NCBI RefSeq assembly: GCF_002080435.1
Contig: NZ_CP020538.1
Span: forward strand, 496,001 to 560,000
Reading direction: 5' to 3'
Length of the DNA: 64,000 bases
Source: Sphingobium herbicidovorans
GTDB taxonomy: Bacteria; Pseudomonadota; Alphaproteobacteria; Sphingomonadales; Sphingomonadaceae
The translations under genes and the position numbers were made by a program. Within the stretch, counting starts at the first letter, position 1. Each line of letters begins with the position of its first letter. This document shows, piece after piece, positions 10,335 to 19,315 of the stretch. The notes under the pieces were generated by a model. The model worked only from the letters and a program-made list of their open reading frames with translations. It was not told the origin of the DNA and ran no database searches.

Positions 10335-10715
10335 TTGACGGATGAGCCAAGCCTGACAGCGGAGCCGCAGGGACCCGAGCAGCAGCAGCAGCAGGATAAT
10401 GTTCGCGAGGCGTTCAACAGACTCTATGCTGATGGCCGCGCCTATGCCGGTGCGGAGATTGAACGCCAGAAGCTGCGCGCCGCTATTGCAGGAGCAGGCG
10501 TCCGGGCCGCGGCGATCTTCGCCACTGCCGGGTTCTTGCTGGCCTTCGCTGGCCTGATCGCTTTTCTGGTCGGACTGGTGCTGTTGCTCACGCCCCATCT
10601 GGGCGCGGGCTGGTCTGCGGTCGCGATATTCGGCTCCTCCCTTCTCGCTGCGATCATATTATTCTTGCTTGCCAAGGGACGGATCTCTCAGATGCGGAAA
10701 GCCATTAAGTCATGA
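10335..10715 (+). CDS. YqjE-like phage-holin superfamily III protein
   Basis: A 126-residue protein. I chose the TTG at 10335 because GGAGG lies five bases upstream; no ATG or better start is available near the conserved part. After a Gln-rich stretch, the segment NRLYADGRAYAGAEIERQK leads into two membrane helices (about residues 50-75 and 82-107) separated by a short loop (LTPHLGAG), the layout of the YqjE/PF07332 holin-like family. Despite the family name there is no phage context. It overlaps the next gene by four bases and belongs with the flanking YqjD- and YqjK-like genes. Confidence 0.8.
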   Translation: MTDEPSLTAEPQGPEQQQQQDNVREAFNRLYADGRAYAGAEIERQKLRAAIAGAGVRAAAIFATAGFLLAFAGLIAFLVGLVLLLTPHLGAGWSAVAIFGSSLLAAIILFLLAKGRISQMRKAIKS

Positions 10716-11035
10716 AGGCGGTAGAGCAATATCGCCAGGCCGAGGCGCGGGCCGAAGAGAAGAAGGCCCAGTTTATGTCCAGCGCCCATGCTGCAAAAGC
10801 ACGCATCGCGCCCGCCAGGCTAAAGCAGGACATGAAAGACAAAATGGTGGACGGCTTTTCGAATGGCCGCGCCTATGTGACGAAAAAGGCGCAGGAGCAG
10901 CCTGCGGCGGTCGGCGCGGCGGCCGCAGCATTGACGATATATCTGTTTCGCCGTCCGCTTTCGGCACTTTTCAAACGCACATACGTTCGGATTACCAATC
11001 GTAACCCCGACAAAGCGGAGACAAACGATGGCTGA
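10712..11035 (+). CDS. small YqjK/DUF3618-like membrane-associated protein
   Basis: A 107-residue protein. The N-terminal half is highly charged and helical (EQYRQAEARAEEKKAQ) and the second half has one hydrophobic alanine-rich helix (AAVGAAAAALTIYLF) followed by a basic tail. Size, topology and position after the YqjE-like gene match YqjK or DUF3618 members. The start codon overlaps the upstream stop by four bases, and its own stop overlaps the start of the next gene by eight bases, so the cluster is tightly coupled. Confidence 0.68.
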   Translation: MKAVEQYRQAEARAEEKKAQFMSSAHAAKARIAPARLKQDMKDKMVDGFSNGRAYVTKKAQEQPAAVGAAAAALTIYLFRRPLSALFKRTYVRITNRNPDKAETNDG

Positions 11036-11615
11036 CATTCATGCCCAGATTACTCGCGTGCGCGATGCCGCAAACGATATTGCCGAGACCGCCTCTGACA
11101 AGTTCCGGGACACTACTGGCAAAGCACGCGACAGCGCTGCCGACCTGATCCAGACAAGCCGCGATCGCGCTGGCGACGCCTATAGCGACGTCCGTGATCG
11201 AACGCAGCGCGTTGCTGCGCGAGCGAATGAGATTGTGCAGGAACATCCTATCGTAGCCGTAGCGGGCGCGGTAGCCGCCGGTGCCGTGGTGGCCTGGCTG
11301 TTCCCCAAGAGCCGCAGGGCGATGAAAGCTCTCCCGGGCATCGCAGCGGCCGCAGGCACTCGCGTCGTGGAAGCCGCCATGGCAGCACAAGCCGCCGCGG
11401 CTCAGGGAGCCGAAAATGTCCGGTCAACTGCTGGAAACGCCCTACACCATGCGCAGGAAGGCGCCACCCGGACTGCTGCTTCGGCCCGTGACGCAGCAGC
11501 TTCCGTTGACATCACAGGAACGGCGTCACGGGTAGCCGACGACCTTGTTTCACTCGTAGCCAGCAAGATTGATTCGGTCAGCGACGCCCTGAAGGCGCGA
11601 TTGCCGAAACGCTAA
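11028..11615 (+). CDS. YqjD-like (DUF883-type) protein
   Basis: A 195-residue protein. Residues 1-65 form an amphipathic helix rich in Asp, Arg and Ala (TSDKFRDTTGKARDSAADL pattern). The EIVQEHPIVAVAGAVAAGAVVAWLF segment is the DUF883/YqjD-type hydrophobic helix, here central rather than C-terminal, followed by KSRRAMKA. The C-terminal 90 residues are again long Ala-rich helices. It is the last gene of the 9671-11615 cluster and a paralogue in style of the first one. The function is probably envelope stress or stationary phase related, by analogy only. Confidence 0.72.
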   Translation: MADIHAQITRVRDAANDIAETASDKFRDTTGKARDSAADLIQTSRDRAGDAYSDVRDRTQRVAARANEIVQEHPIVAVAGAVAAGAVVAWLFPKSRRAMKALPGIAAAAGTRVVEAAMAAQAAAAQGAENVRSTAGNALHHAQEGATRTAASARDAAASVDITGTASRVADDLVSLVASKIDSVSDALKARLPKR

Positions 11616-11657
11616 CCGTCTCGGCGAAAAACGCAGCCTTTCCCCATCGCGGAACCA

Positions 11658-11939
11658 TTGGACAGGAGTGTGCCCACTGCTAGAGTGGCCTCTCCTTCCA
11701 TGGGAGAAGAACGATATCATGAGCAAACTCCACCTCGTGATGGGGGGCGCGTCAAAAATCCCCAGACGCTGGACTTTGAAGATCTGAACTCAATCGAGCT
11801 TGTCGGTGTGTTTCCCGACTATGCGTCAGCAGAAAACGCATGGCGCGGCGCTGCACAGCGGACCGTGGACGACGCGGAAATGCGCTATGTCATCGTCCAC
11901 CTGCACCGACTGCTTGAGCCTGAATTGCCCAAGGCATAA
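11658..11939 (+). CDS. DUF4170 family protein
   Basis: The last 45 residues (SIELVGVFPDYASAENAWRG followed by AQRTVDDAEMRYVIVHLHRLLEPE) match the small alphaproteobacterial DUF4170 family, whose members are about 70-80 residues and of unknown function. The start is uncertain: TTG 11658, GTG 11670 (with GGAG nearby) and ATG 11700 are all in frame; 11658 is the maximal extent. Convergent with the rhomboid gene, three bases apart. Confidence 0.8.
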   Translation: MDRSVPTARVASPSMGEERYHEQTPPRDGGRVKNPQTLDFEDLNSIELVGVFPDYASAENAWRGAAQRTVDDAEMRYVIVHLHRLLEPELPKA

Positions 11940-11942
11940 CGC

Positions 11943-12605
11943 TCACGAAACAGGCTTCGGACCCTTGCCGAAGCGCCAGCGAAGCAAGGGCCGGGTCAGC
12001 ACGAGCCCTATCAGAAAGCCGCCGATATGCGCGGCAATTGCGATCTGGCCAAGATCGCCCAAGCCTCCGCGGGCCGAAGCAAGGCCGATCATCAGCTGAA
12101 GAATGATCCATCCCGCCGCCAACCATATCACGCGCAGAAAATTGGCGGAGAAAGGACCGATCCGCTTCACCGCGCGCTGCCCATAAAGTAGCGCGTAGGT
12201 CGCCAGAATCGCCGATATAGCACCGCTCGCCCCGACCATTGGATTGGGAGACGCGGGTTCGATCGCCCACTGCAGCAAAGCCGCGCCATAGGCTCCCGCG
12301 ATGTAAAGAACTAACACCGCGCCTTTCTGCAACACCTGTTCAATCTGGCGTCCGCAAAAGACCAGCATCAGAAGATTAAAGCCGATGTGCAGCCAGCCTG
12401 CATGGATGAGTGTGCAACTGAGCGGCGTCAGCCAAACCGGCACCGCCAGAACCCCCGCGAACAGCCCGGGATCCTCAACGCGCGCTGGTATGAACCCTCC
12501 GAGAATGGCGGCATTGTCCACCTGTCCGGTGAATGACAACAGCAGAAACGCGGCGAAAGTGATCGCCGCGATTGCGTTCGTCATCCGGCCGGAGGGAATC
12601 TTCAC
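11943..12605 (-). CDS. rhomboid family intramembrane serine protease
   Basis: A 220-residue polytopic membrane protein with about six helices. The catalytic dyad is visible as Ser128 in GASGAIS and His193 in AAHIGGFLIG, and the oxyanion-hole HIGFN motif is at residues 73-77. Rhomboids cleave transmembrane substrates within the bilayer; the substrate here is unknown. An alternative start is ATG 12584 (residue 8). It begins six bases after the greA stop, so it is probably the last gene of the carA-carB-greA transcription unit. Confidence 0.92.
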   Translation of the reverse strand: MKIPSGRMTNAIAAITFAAFLLLSFTGQVDNAAILGGFIPARVEDPGLFAGVLAVPVWLTPLSCTLIHAGWLHIGFNLLMLVFCGRQIEQVLQKGAVLVLYIAGAYGAALLQWAIEPASPNPMVGASGAISAILATYALLYGQRAVKRIGPFSANFLRVIWLAAGWIILQLMIGLASARGGLGDLGQIAIAAHIGGFLIGLVLTRPLLRWRFGKGPKPVS

Positions 12606-12611
12606 CGCAGG

Positions 12612-13088
12612 CTAGATAAAATCGATCTGGTTGATGAGGTAGAATTTGTCGCCCGAAGGCACCGACACCTCCACCTCTTCGCCGACCTGACGGCCGATAA
12701 GGGCGCGCCCCAATGGGCTATTATAGCTGATCATACCCAGCTTTGCATCGGCTTCCGCCTGACCAACGATCTGATATTTGACGGGTTTTTCATCCTCGTC
12801 GAGCAACATGACCGTAGCCCCGAAAACGACCTTATCTCCCGAAAGGGTTTTGGGATCGATGATCTGGGCACGCGACAATTTATCTTCCAGATCCGCAATG
12901 GTCGCTTCTACCTGACCCTGCCGTTCTTTGGCCGCATGATATTCGGCATTTTCAGACAGGTCGCCATGGGCACGCGCTTCTTCGATGGCGTCCACGATCA
13001 AAGGCCGCTCTGCCTTCAGTTCGCGGAGCTGCTCGTTGAGCTTGTCATAGCCCATCTGCAGCATCGGCATCTTTTCGACGGTCGCCAT
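12612..13088 (-). CDS. greA: transcription elongation factor GreA
   Basis: A 158-residue GreA. The N-terminal coiled-coil ([43 protein letters not shown]) has the acidic tip DLSENAEY that enters the RNA polymerase secondary channel to stimulate transcript cleavage. The C-terminal FKBP-like globular domain follows ([37 protein letters not shown]). Length is typical. It follows carB by 83 bases and precedes the rhomboid gene by six. Confidence 0.97.
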   Translation of the reverse strand: MATVEKMPMLQMGYDKLNEQLRELKAERPLIVDAIEEARAHGDLSENAEYHAAKERQGQVEATIADLEDKLSRAQIIDPKTLSGDKVVFGATVMLLDEDEKPVKYQIVGQAEADAKLGMISYNSPLGRALIGRQVGEEVEVSVPSGDKFYLINQIDFI

Positions 13089-13171
13089 TTTATCGCAGAT
13101 CCTTTGTCAAAACTTCCCTTTGGCGGCCCCGCTATTGAGGCCGCCCGCAGCATGGTTCCTGATGCAGGGGG

Positions 13172-16100
13172 TCAGGCTTGCGGCATTGGATAATAGGACT
13201 GCAACGACCGCACTTCAAGGGCGTGGCCGCGCAGAGCCTCGATCGCGTCCGCTGCCGCAACGCTGGCCGCCGCCGTGGTGAAACTCGCCACCTTGGCCCG
13301 CAGTGCGCTGGTACGGATCGCCTTGCTATCCTTCAGCGATTGCCAGCCTTCGGTCGTGTTGACGATCAGGTCCACCGCGCCGTCCGTAATAAGATCGACG
13401 ATGTGCGGGCGGCCTTGCGCCACCTTGTTCACCGTCTCGACCTTTATGCCGTTTTCTTCGAGATAACGCGCCGTGCCGCCGGTCGCGATAATGGAGAAGC
13501 CCATAGCATCGAGCTTGCGCACCGCAGGCAGAACTACGGGCTTGTCGCCGTCCTTCACCGAGATAAAGGCCGTTCCGCTGCTGGGCAGTACCGTCCCCGC
13601 GCCAAGTTGCGCCTTGGCAAAGGCTGTCGCAAAATCGCTATCGATTCCCATGACTTCGCCCGTGCTTTTCATTTCAGGCGAAAGCACAGGATCGACGCCG
13701 GGGAAGCGGGAAAAGGGGAACACGGCTTCCTTGACCGCGACATGATTGATCGCGTTCCGGTCGATCTTCGGCAGGTCCTTCAGCTTCTCGCCCGCCATGA
13801 CGCGGCTGGCGATCTTGGCGATGGGCGTGCCGATCGCCTTGGCGACAAAGGGAACGGTGCGGCTGGCGCGCGGATTGACCTCAATGAGATACACCAGCTC
13901 GTCCTTGACCGCGAACTGGATGTTCATAAGCCCCCGGACGCTAAGGGCGCGGGCCAGAACGTCGGTCTGCCTTTCAATTTCGGCTATAACCGCGTCCGAC
14001 AGGCTGTAAGGAGGCAAGGAACAGGCGCTGTCACCGGAATGAACGCCGGCTTCCTCGATATGCTGGAGCACGCCGGCCACCACGACATCCTCGCCGTCGC
14101 ACAGCGCGTCGACGTCAACCTCCACCGCATCCCGAAGATATTGGTCTATCAACACAGGCGAGTCGCCCGACACCTGAACGGCGGTGGCGATATATTCTTC
14201 CAGCTGCGCCTGCCCATCGACAATCTCCATGGCGCGGCCGCCAAGGACGTAAGACGGGCGCATCAGCACCGGATAACCGATGCGGTTAGCGACCGCGATC
14301 GCCTCCTCACGGCTGCGGGCGATGCCATTGGCCGGCTGCTTGAGTTTCAGCTTGTCGATCAGCGCGGCGAAACGCTCCCGGTCCTCGGCCAGATCGATCG
14401 CGTCGGGCGAGGTGCCCAGGATCGGAATGCCCGCATCTTCCAGCGCCTGCGCAAGCTTGAGCGGCGTCTGCCCGCCAAACTGGACGATCACGCCAGCCAG
14501 CGTACCGTTAGACATCTCGACGCTCAGGATTTCCAGAACATCCTCAGCGGTCAGCGGCTCGAAATAAAGCCGGTCGGACGTGTCATAGTCGGTCGACACC
14601 GTCTCCGGATTGCAGTTGACCATGATGGTCTCGTACCCGGCTTCGGAGAGCGCGAAGCAGGCGTGGACGCAGCAATAGTCGAACTCGATCCCCTGCCCGA
14701 TCCGGTTGGGACCGCCGCCAAGGATCACGACCTTCTTACGGTCACTCGGCTGCGCCTCATTCTCCGCCTCGCCGAAGATCGGCGTTTCGTAGGTCGAATA
14801 CATATAGGGCGTCTTCGCCTCGAACTCGGCGGCGCAGGTGTCGATGCGCTTGAAGACCGGACGCACGCCTAGCTTGTGGCGAAGCTCACGCACTTCCGCT
14901 TCGGTGACGCCGCCGGTCATGGCCTTGACGGCCTCATGGATCAGGCCCGAGCCGCGCGCGATGCCGCGCTCCATGCCGCGCAGATTGGCGGACTTGAGCG
15001 CCAGATGAGCAAGGCGCTGGTCGGAAAAGCCCATGGACTTCAGCCGGCGCATGTCGTCGGCATCCTGCGGCAGACCGTTCGCCAGCACTTCGGCTTCCGC
15101 CTCGATGATTTCCTTGATCCGCTCCAGGAACCAGGGATCGAACTTGGCGATATTGTGAATCTCGGCGACGGTCAGGCCTTCGCGGAGGGCCTGGGCAGCG
15201 ACCAGCAGGCGGTCGGGCGTCGGTGAGGCAAGCGCGGCGACGATGTCGTCCTTGGGCGCCCCTACCAAATGGGCGACCTCGTCGAAGCCACAAAGGCCGG
15301 TTTCCAGACCACGCAGCGCCTTCTGCATTGATTCATGGATGTTACGGCCGATCGCCATCACTTCGCCCACCGACTTCATGGCGGTGCCGAGCAGCGGTTC
15401 GGCGCCCTTGAACTTTTCGAAGGCGAAGCGGGGAATCTTGGTCACGACATAGTCGATGGTCGGCTCGAACGAGGCCGGGGTCGCACCGGTAATGTCATTC
15501 TCGATCTCATCGAGCGTGTAGCCGACGGCGAGCTTTGCCGCGACCTTGGCAATCGGGAAGCCGGTCGCCTTCGACGCAAGCGCCGAGGAACGGGAAACGC
15601 GCGGGTTCATCTCGATGACGATCAGGCGGCCGTCCTTCGGATTGACCGCGAATTGCACATTCGAACCGCCTGTTTCCACGCCAATTTCACGCAGCACCGC
15701 GATGCTCGCGTTGCGCATGATCTGATATTCCTTGTCGGTCAGCGTCAGCGCGGGCGCGACGGTGATGGAGTCGCCGGTATGGACGCCCATCGGATCGACA
15801 TTTTCAATCGAGCAGATGATGATGGCATTGTCGTTGCGATCCCGCACGACCTCCATCTCATATTCTTTCCAACCGAGCAGCGATTCCTCGATCAGCACTT
15901 CGGTAGTCGGGGAAGCGTCGAGACCGCCGCGCACGATATTCACGAACTCTTCGCGATTATAGGCAATGCCGCCGCCGGTGCCGCCCATGGTGAAGCTGGG
16001 ACGGATGATCGAGGGCAGGCCGGTGAACTCCAGCGCCTCCAGCGCCTCTTCCATGGTGTGCGCGATACGTGAGCGGGCGGATTCCAGCCCGATCTTGTCC

Positions 16101-16507
16101 ATGGCGTCGCGAAACTTGATCCGGTCTTCCGCCTTGTCGATGGCTTCGGCATCCGCGCCGATCATCTGGACGCCGAACTTTTCCAGCGTGCCGTCATTGA
16201 ACAGGGCGAGCGCGGTGTTGAGCGCGGTCTGGCCGCCCATGGTCGGCAGCACCGCGTCGGGGCGCTCCTTCTCGATGATCTTCGCCACGATTTCGGGCGT
16301 GATCGGCTCGACATAGGTCGCGTCGGCAAATTCCGGGTCGGTCATGATGGTGGCCGGGTTGGAATTCACCAGGATGATGCGATAGCCCTCTTCCTTGAGC
16401 GCCTTCACCGCCTGCGTGCCCGAATAGTCGAACTCGCAAGCCTGGCCGATGATGATCGGGCCAGCGCCGATGATAAGGATGGAGGAGATGTCAGTGCGTT
16501 TTGGCAT
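13172..16507 (-). CDS. carB: carbamoyl-phosphate synthase large subunit
   Basis: A full-length 1111-residue protein with two tandem ATP-grasp halves. The first is carboxyphosphate-forming (residues about 1-400; [21 protein letters not shown] near the start). The second is carbamate kinase (about 560-950; [21 protein letters not shown]). A C-terminal MGS-like allosteric domain (about 950-1100; [26 protein letters not shown]) follows. It supplies carbamoyl phosphate for pyrimidines and arginine, using ammonia from CarA. Its start codon overlaps the stop of the upstream unknown gene (TAATG), indicating coupling. Unusually, carA is about 1 kb upstream with three genes between. Confidence 0.98.
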   Translation of the reverse strand: MPKRTDISSILIIGAGPIIIGQACEFDYSGTQAVKALKEEGYRIILVNSNPATIMTDPEFADATYVEPITPEIVAKIIEKERPDAVLPTMGGQTALNTALALFNDGTLEKFGVQMIGADAEAIDKAEDRIKFRDAMDKIGLESARSRIAHTMEEALEALEFTGLPSIIRPSFTMGGTGGGIAYNREEFVNIVRGGLDASPTTEVLIEESLLGWKEYEMEVVRDRNDNAIIICSIENVDPMGVHTGDSITVAPALTLTDKEYQIMRNASIAVLREIGVETGGSNVQFAVNPKDGRLIVIEMNPRVSRSSALASKATGFPIAKVAAKLAVGYTLDEIENDITGATPASFEPTIDYVVTKIPRFAFEKFKGAEPLLGTAMKSVGEVMAIGRNIHESMQKALRGLETGLCGFDEVAHLVGAPKDDIVAALASPTPDRLLVAAQALREGLTVAEIHNIAKFDPWFLERIKEIIEAEAEVLANGLPQDADDMRRLKSMGFSDQRLAHLALKSANLRGMERGIARGSGLIHEAVKAMTGGVTEAEVRELRHKLGVRPVFKRIDTCAAEFEAKTPYMYSTYETPIFGEAENEAQPSDRKKVVILGGGPNRIGQGIEFDYCCVHACFALSEAGYETIMVNCNPETVSTDYDTSDRLYFEPLTAEDVLEILSVEMSNGTLAGVIVQFGGQTPLKLAQALEDAGIPILGTSPDAIDLAEDRERFAALIDKLKLKQPANGIARSREEAIAVANRIGYPVLMRPSYVLGGRAMEIVDGQAQLEEYIATAVQVSGDSPVLIDQYLRDAVEVDVDALCDGEDVVVAGVLQHIEEAGVHSGDSACSLPPYSLSDAVIAEIERQTDVLARALSVRGLMNIQFAVKDELVYLIEVNPRASRTVPFVAKAIGTPIAKIASRVMAGEKLKDLPKIDRNAINHVAVKEAVFPFSRFPGVDPVLSPEMKSTGEVMGIDSDFATAFAKAQLGAGTVLPSSGTAFISVKDGDKPVVLPAVRKLDAMGFSIIATGGTARYLEENGIKVETVNKVAQGRPHIVDLITDGAVDLIVNTTEGWQSLKDSKAIRTSALRAKVASFTTAAASVAAADAIEALRGHALEVRSLQSYYPMPQA

Positions 16508-16812
16508 TACCGATTATCACCGAGTTTTGCAGCGGTCCCGCTGTTGATCCAAGTCCAAATGCTTTCTGGCAGAGAACCGCCGATCAAATTGGACACGACA
16601 TAGGTAAGAGTGAATTGAGATTCGCCGAAAAATTGCCGAAATCCTGGTGTGATTTCTGCAAGTGTTTTGTCGCTCTTAATAAAATAGGTTCCTAGGAAGG
16701 GGAAATACCAGGCTTTAACATCCCGATGGTATTTGATGAAAATCTCCACCTGAGACCCGTTGGGATTCTGGTTAAAAGGATCAAACGAAAGAACATAAGC
16801 ATACTCATGCAT
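16507..16812 (-). CDS. unknown small protein, possibly Cas2/SinR-like ferredoxin fold
   Basis: A 101-residue protein I do not recognise with certainty. It has no signal or membrane helix. The order of blocks ([11 protein letters not shown], then a helix with [10 protein letters not shown], then [20 protein letters not shown], then FTLTYVV, ending IWTWI) resembles small ferredoxin-like SinR/Cas2-fold proteins, which share a Y-x-V-x-x-D strand, a W-x-x-x-x-x-T-W-x-I strand and a hydrophobic final strand. This is inference by eye only. Base composition is visibly richer in A+T than carB and carA. Its stop overlaps the carB start by one base, and its start overlaps the upstream membrane gene by eight bases. 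Confidence 0.6.
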   Translation of the reverse strand: MHEYAYVLSFDPFNQNPNGSQVEIFIKYHRDVKAWYFPFLGTYFIKSDKTLAEITPGFRQFFGESQFTLTYVVSNLIGGSLPESIWTWINSGTAAKLGDNR

Positions 16813-17197
16813 CTCCGTTATTCTCCAGAAGGTTCGGATTTTGGACCGTCGGCTCTCCGATTATGGGTTTTACAATCGGCGGACCGTTAATCTGATTGCT
16901 GCCCAATAAAGGTATTGCAGCCATCTGCTCCAAATGCTGCTCTGTATCCAAAAGTCGAGGGTTCTTGACCGCATGAAATGCCCATATCCCAAAGGTGCCG
17001 AGCACTAGGATAGTCATCAACGCCAACAACCACGCCGCAATCCATACCTCTACGAAGGCAAGGGGAGCAGCACATATCGCTGCAATCAGGGCGCACAAAG
17101 TTACGCCAACTGATAGAAAATTGGTGCGCTTCGATCGAGACGCCAAAAAGCTGACCAACCCTCCGCTCAATGCACGCCCCCCGCCCGAGCCTCGCAA
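16805..17197 (-). CDS. unknown two-helix membrane protein
   Basis: A protein of up to 130 residues with two adjacent hydrophobic helices (about VGVTLCALIAAICAAPLAF and WIAAWLLALMTILVLGTFGIW), a basic head and a cytoplasmic tail of about 55 residues rich in Asn, Pro and Ile. Function unknown. No ATG is available near the start: TTG 17197 gives the longest form, which overlaps the upstream RraB-like gene by 31 bases. TTG 17170 would instead overlap that gene's stop codon in an ATTGA arrangement. Together with the following 101-residue gene it forms a two-gene, A+T-richer islet between rraB-like and carB. Confidence 0.6.
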   Translation of the reverse strand: MRGSGGGRALSGGLVSFLASRSKRTNFLSVGVTLCALIAAICAAPLAFVEVWIAAWLLALMTILVLGTFGIWAFHAVKNPRLLDTEQHLEQMAAIPLLGSNQINGPPIVKPIIGEPTVQNPNLLENNGDA

Positions 17198-17535
17198 CCC
17201 CAGCCGTCATATTCGACGCCGCACAGGATTTCGATCTGGAGGCACTTCTTCGTCAGGGCGCGGATCGATTGTTCATCGACCGGCTGCTCGCATTCGAGGA
17301 ACAGGAACAGGTCGCCATCTTCATCCTCTTCGCGGTCCAGTTCAACGAAACCGAACTGGCTGGCGATGGTCAGGACACGCTCAAAATCCTTCTCGCTGCC
17401 CTTGAAGCTGACATCGACCGGGCGCGACAAACGCGCCACGTCGCCATTCGCCGCGAGATTGGCGAGGACTTCCTTGTCCGCCTCCCACTCTGCGGCAAGG
17501 CGGGCTTCGTCAACCGGGGGCAGGTTGAGGCTCAC
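17167..17535 (-). CDS. RraB-like ribonuclease E inhibitor family protein
   Basis: A 122-residue acidic protein with the RraB/DUF695-type pattern. An N-terminal helix (EWEADKEVLANLAANGD) is followed by a first strand block (RPVDVSFKGSEKDFERVLTIASQFGF), an acidic loop (DREEDEDGD) and a second block (LFLFLECEQPVDEQSIRALTKKCLQIEILCGVEYDGWGCE). RraB of E. coli modulates RNase E in the degradosome; activity in this lineage is inferred from family membership. It overlaps the carA stop by four bases, so it is co-translated with carA. Confidence 0.78.
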   Translation of the reverse strand: MSLNLPPVDEARLAAEWEADKEVLANLAANGDVARLSRPVDVSFKGSEKDFERVLTIASQFGFVELDREEDEDGDLFLFLECEQPVDEQSIRALTKKCLQIEILCGVEYDGWGCEARAGGVH

Positions 17536-18695
17536 TTAAGCCCCTCAACGAAGCGCTGGAACAGATAGAAGCTGTCCTGCGGGCCGGGCGAGGCTTCGGG
17601 GTGATACTGGACCGAGAAGGCTTTCTTGTCCGTCAGTTCGATGCCGCAGTTGCTACCGTCGAAGAGCGACACATGGGTCGGCTTCACATTGGCGGGCAGC
17701 GTGTCGCTGTCCACCGCAAAGCCGTGGTTCATTGAGGTGATCTCGACCAGACCGTCCGACAGGCGCTTGACCGGGTGGTTGGCGCCACGATGGCCCTGAT
17801 GCATCTTGACGGTCTTGGCTCCGGCGGCGAGCGCCAGCATCTGGTGGCCGAGGCAGATGCCGAAGACGGGCTTGTCGGCTTCCAGCACCTGTTTGATCAC
17901 GGGCACGGCATATTCGCCGGTCGCGGCCGGATCGCCCGGACCGTTGGAGAGAAAGACGCCGTCGGGCTTCTGCTCCATCACCTGCTCGTATGTGGCGGTG
18001 GCGGGGAGCACGGTGACGCGGGCGCCAGCCTTTACAAGGTTACGGAAGATGTTGTTCTTCGCGCCATAGTCGATGGCGACGACATGGGGGCGATCGTCCG
18101 CCGCCTCATCCTTGCCGTAGCCGAAGCCCAGTTTCCACACGCCGTCTTTCCAGAGGCGGCTTTCCTTGCCCGTGACTTCGATGGCAAGGTCCATGCCTTC
18201 AAGGCCGGGCCAGCTGGCAGCTTTTTCCGCAAGCGCCGCGAGGTCGAAATTGCCCTCCGGATCATGGGCGATGACGACGTTGGGTGCGCCCTTCAAGCGG
18301 ATCATGCGGGTGAGGGCGCGGGTGTCGACGCCGGACAGCCCGATGCGGCCATTTTCCTTCATCCACTGGTCGAAGGGTTCGACGTTGCGGAAGTTGCTGG
18401 GCTCCGTCACATCCTGCCGCACGACGCAGCCCAATGCGAAGGGGTTGTCCGCTTCGACATCATCCAGGTTCGTGCCCACATTGCCGATGTGCGGGAAGGT
18501 GAAGGTGACGATCTGGCCCGCATAGCTGGGGTCGGTCATCACTTCCTGATAGCCGGTCATGGCGGTATTGAAGCAGAGTTCGCCCACCGCTTCGCCGACC
18601 GCGCCGAAACCGCGGCCGAAAACCGCGCTGCCATCAGCGAAAACCAATACCCCTGTCGCTCCTTTGGGCACGGTGAGGGTCTTGGCATCAGCCAT
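17532..18695 (-). CDS. carA: carbamoyl-phosphate synthase small subunit
   Basis: A 387-residue glutaminase subunit. I chose ATG 18695 (MADAKTLTVP), which has GAAGGA about ten bases upstream; ATG 18713 and a longer frame to 18758 are possible. The N-terminal CarA domain contains GFGAVGEAVGELCFNTAMTGYQEVMTDPSYAGQIVTFT. The C-terminal class I glutamine amidotransferase domain has the nucleophile in FGICLGHQMLALAAGA and the His-Glu pair in VQYHPEASPGP. It delivers ammonia to CarB. Transcribed away from yqeY; a sigma-70-like promoter and a leader hairpin precede it. Confidence 0.97.
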   Translation of the reverse strand: MADAKTLTVPKGATGVLVFADGSAVFGRGFGAVGEAVGELCFNTAMTGYQEVMTDPSYAGQIVTFTFPHIGNVGTNLDDVEADNPFALGCVVRQDVTEPSNFRNVEPFDQWMKENGRIGLSGVDTRALTRMIRLKGAPNVVIAHDPEGNFDLAALAEKAASWPGLEGMDLAIEVTGKESRLWKDGVWKLGFGYGKDEAADDRPHVVAIDYGAKNNIFRNLVKAGARVTVLPATATYEQVMEQKPDGVFLSNGPGDPAATGEYAVPVIKQVLEADKPVFGICLGHQMLALAAGAKTVKMHQGHRGANHPVKRLSDGLVEITSMNHGFAVDSDTLPANVKPTHVSLFDGSNCGIELTDKKAFSVQYHPEASPGPQDSFYLFQRFVEGLK

Positions 18696-18725
18696 GGTCG
18701 TAGCGTCCTTCATGCTTTTTGCGGG

Positions 18726-18744
18726 AACCCGTCTGCAGCGGGTT
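18726..18744 (-). other. leader hairpin before carA
   Basis: A six-base-pair perfect inverted repeat (18726-18731 with 18739-18744, loop of seven) lies in the 5' leader of carA, between the putative promoter and the ATG. It has no T-tract, so it is not an ordinary terminator. A role in leader control is speculative. Confidence 0.35.
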
Positions 18745-18755
18745 AAACGGCCGGT

Positions 18756-18784
18756 CACCTATGCTTGTGACGCCCCGCGGTCAA
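18756..18784 (-). promoter_or_regulatory. putative sigma-70 promoter of carA
   Basis: On the minus strand TTGACC (18779-18784) and TAGGTG (18756-18761) are separated by 17 bases, a fair match to the -35 and -10 elements. The position is about 60 bases upstream of the chosen carA start in the carA/yqeY divergent region. Recognised by pattern only. Confidence 0.4.
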
Positions 18785-18850
18785 CCACTGTAAAAAATCT
18801 CTTTTGGCGTTATATCTGGTCTTTTCCGACAGAACAGGATTCGTATCGCC

Positions 18851-19303
18851 ATGATTCGCGAGCAGGTTAAGAGCGCCCAGGTCGAAGCCATGAAGGCGGG
18901 GGACAAGGAACGCCTGGCCGCCGTGCGTTTGATCCTGGCGAAGCTGAAGGATCGGGATATCGAATTGCGTACGGCGTCGAATGTGCCGGATGACGACGCG
19001 GTCGTGGTCGAGGTGCTGCAGAAGATGGTGAAGCAGCGGCGCGAATCGATCGAGATGTTCAAGAATGGCGGACGCGACGAGCTGGCGGCGAAGGAAGAGG
19101 CCGAGCTGGGCGTGATCGAGAGCTTCCTGCCACAGCAGCTGAGCGAAGATGAGACGCGCGCTGCGATCGAGGGCATCAAGGCTGAGGTCGGTGCGGCTAG
19201 CGTCAAGGATATGGGCAAGGTCATGGCTGTGCTGAAGGAGCGGCACGGGTCGGTGATCGACATGAGCAAGGCCAGTGGGCTGGTGAAGGCGGCGCTTAGC
19301 TGA
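18851..19303 (+). CDS. GatB/YqeY domain protein
   Basis: A 150-residue protein with the whole YqeY fold: MIREQVKSAQVEAMKAGDKERLAAVRLILAKLKDRDIE, then the ESIEMFKNGGRDELAAKEEAELGVIESFLPQQLSEDE block, and a C-terminal helical part with KDMGKVMAVLKERHGSVIDMSKASGLVK. The domain also forms the tail of the GatB amidotransferase subunit and is thought to touch tRNA, but free YqeY has no settled function. It lies 12 bases before dnaG; the yqeY-dnaG-rpoD order is common in alphaproteobacteria. Confidence 0.94.
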   Translation: MIREQVKSAQVEAMKAGDKERLAAVRLILAKLKDRDIELRTASNVPDDDAVVVEVLQKMVKQRRESIEMFKNGGRDELAAKEEAELGVIESFLPQQLSEDETRAAIEGIKAEVGAASVKDMGKVMAVLKERHGSVIDMSKASGLVKAALS

Positions 19304-19315
19304 CATGAGGAGGCT

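Noticed and set aside
10335..10715. prophage remnant because of the holin-family name
   Set aside because: The family includes YqjE-type host proteins, the neighbours are YqjD- and YqjK-like, and no phage genes are near.
13178..14872. 564-residue open frame opposite carB
   Set aside because: Shadow of carB; composition (Arg, His, Asp) is typical of reverse-frame translation.
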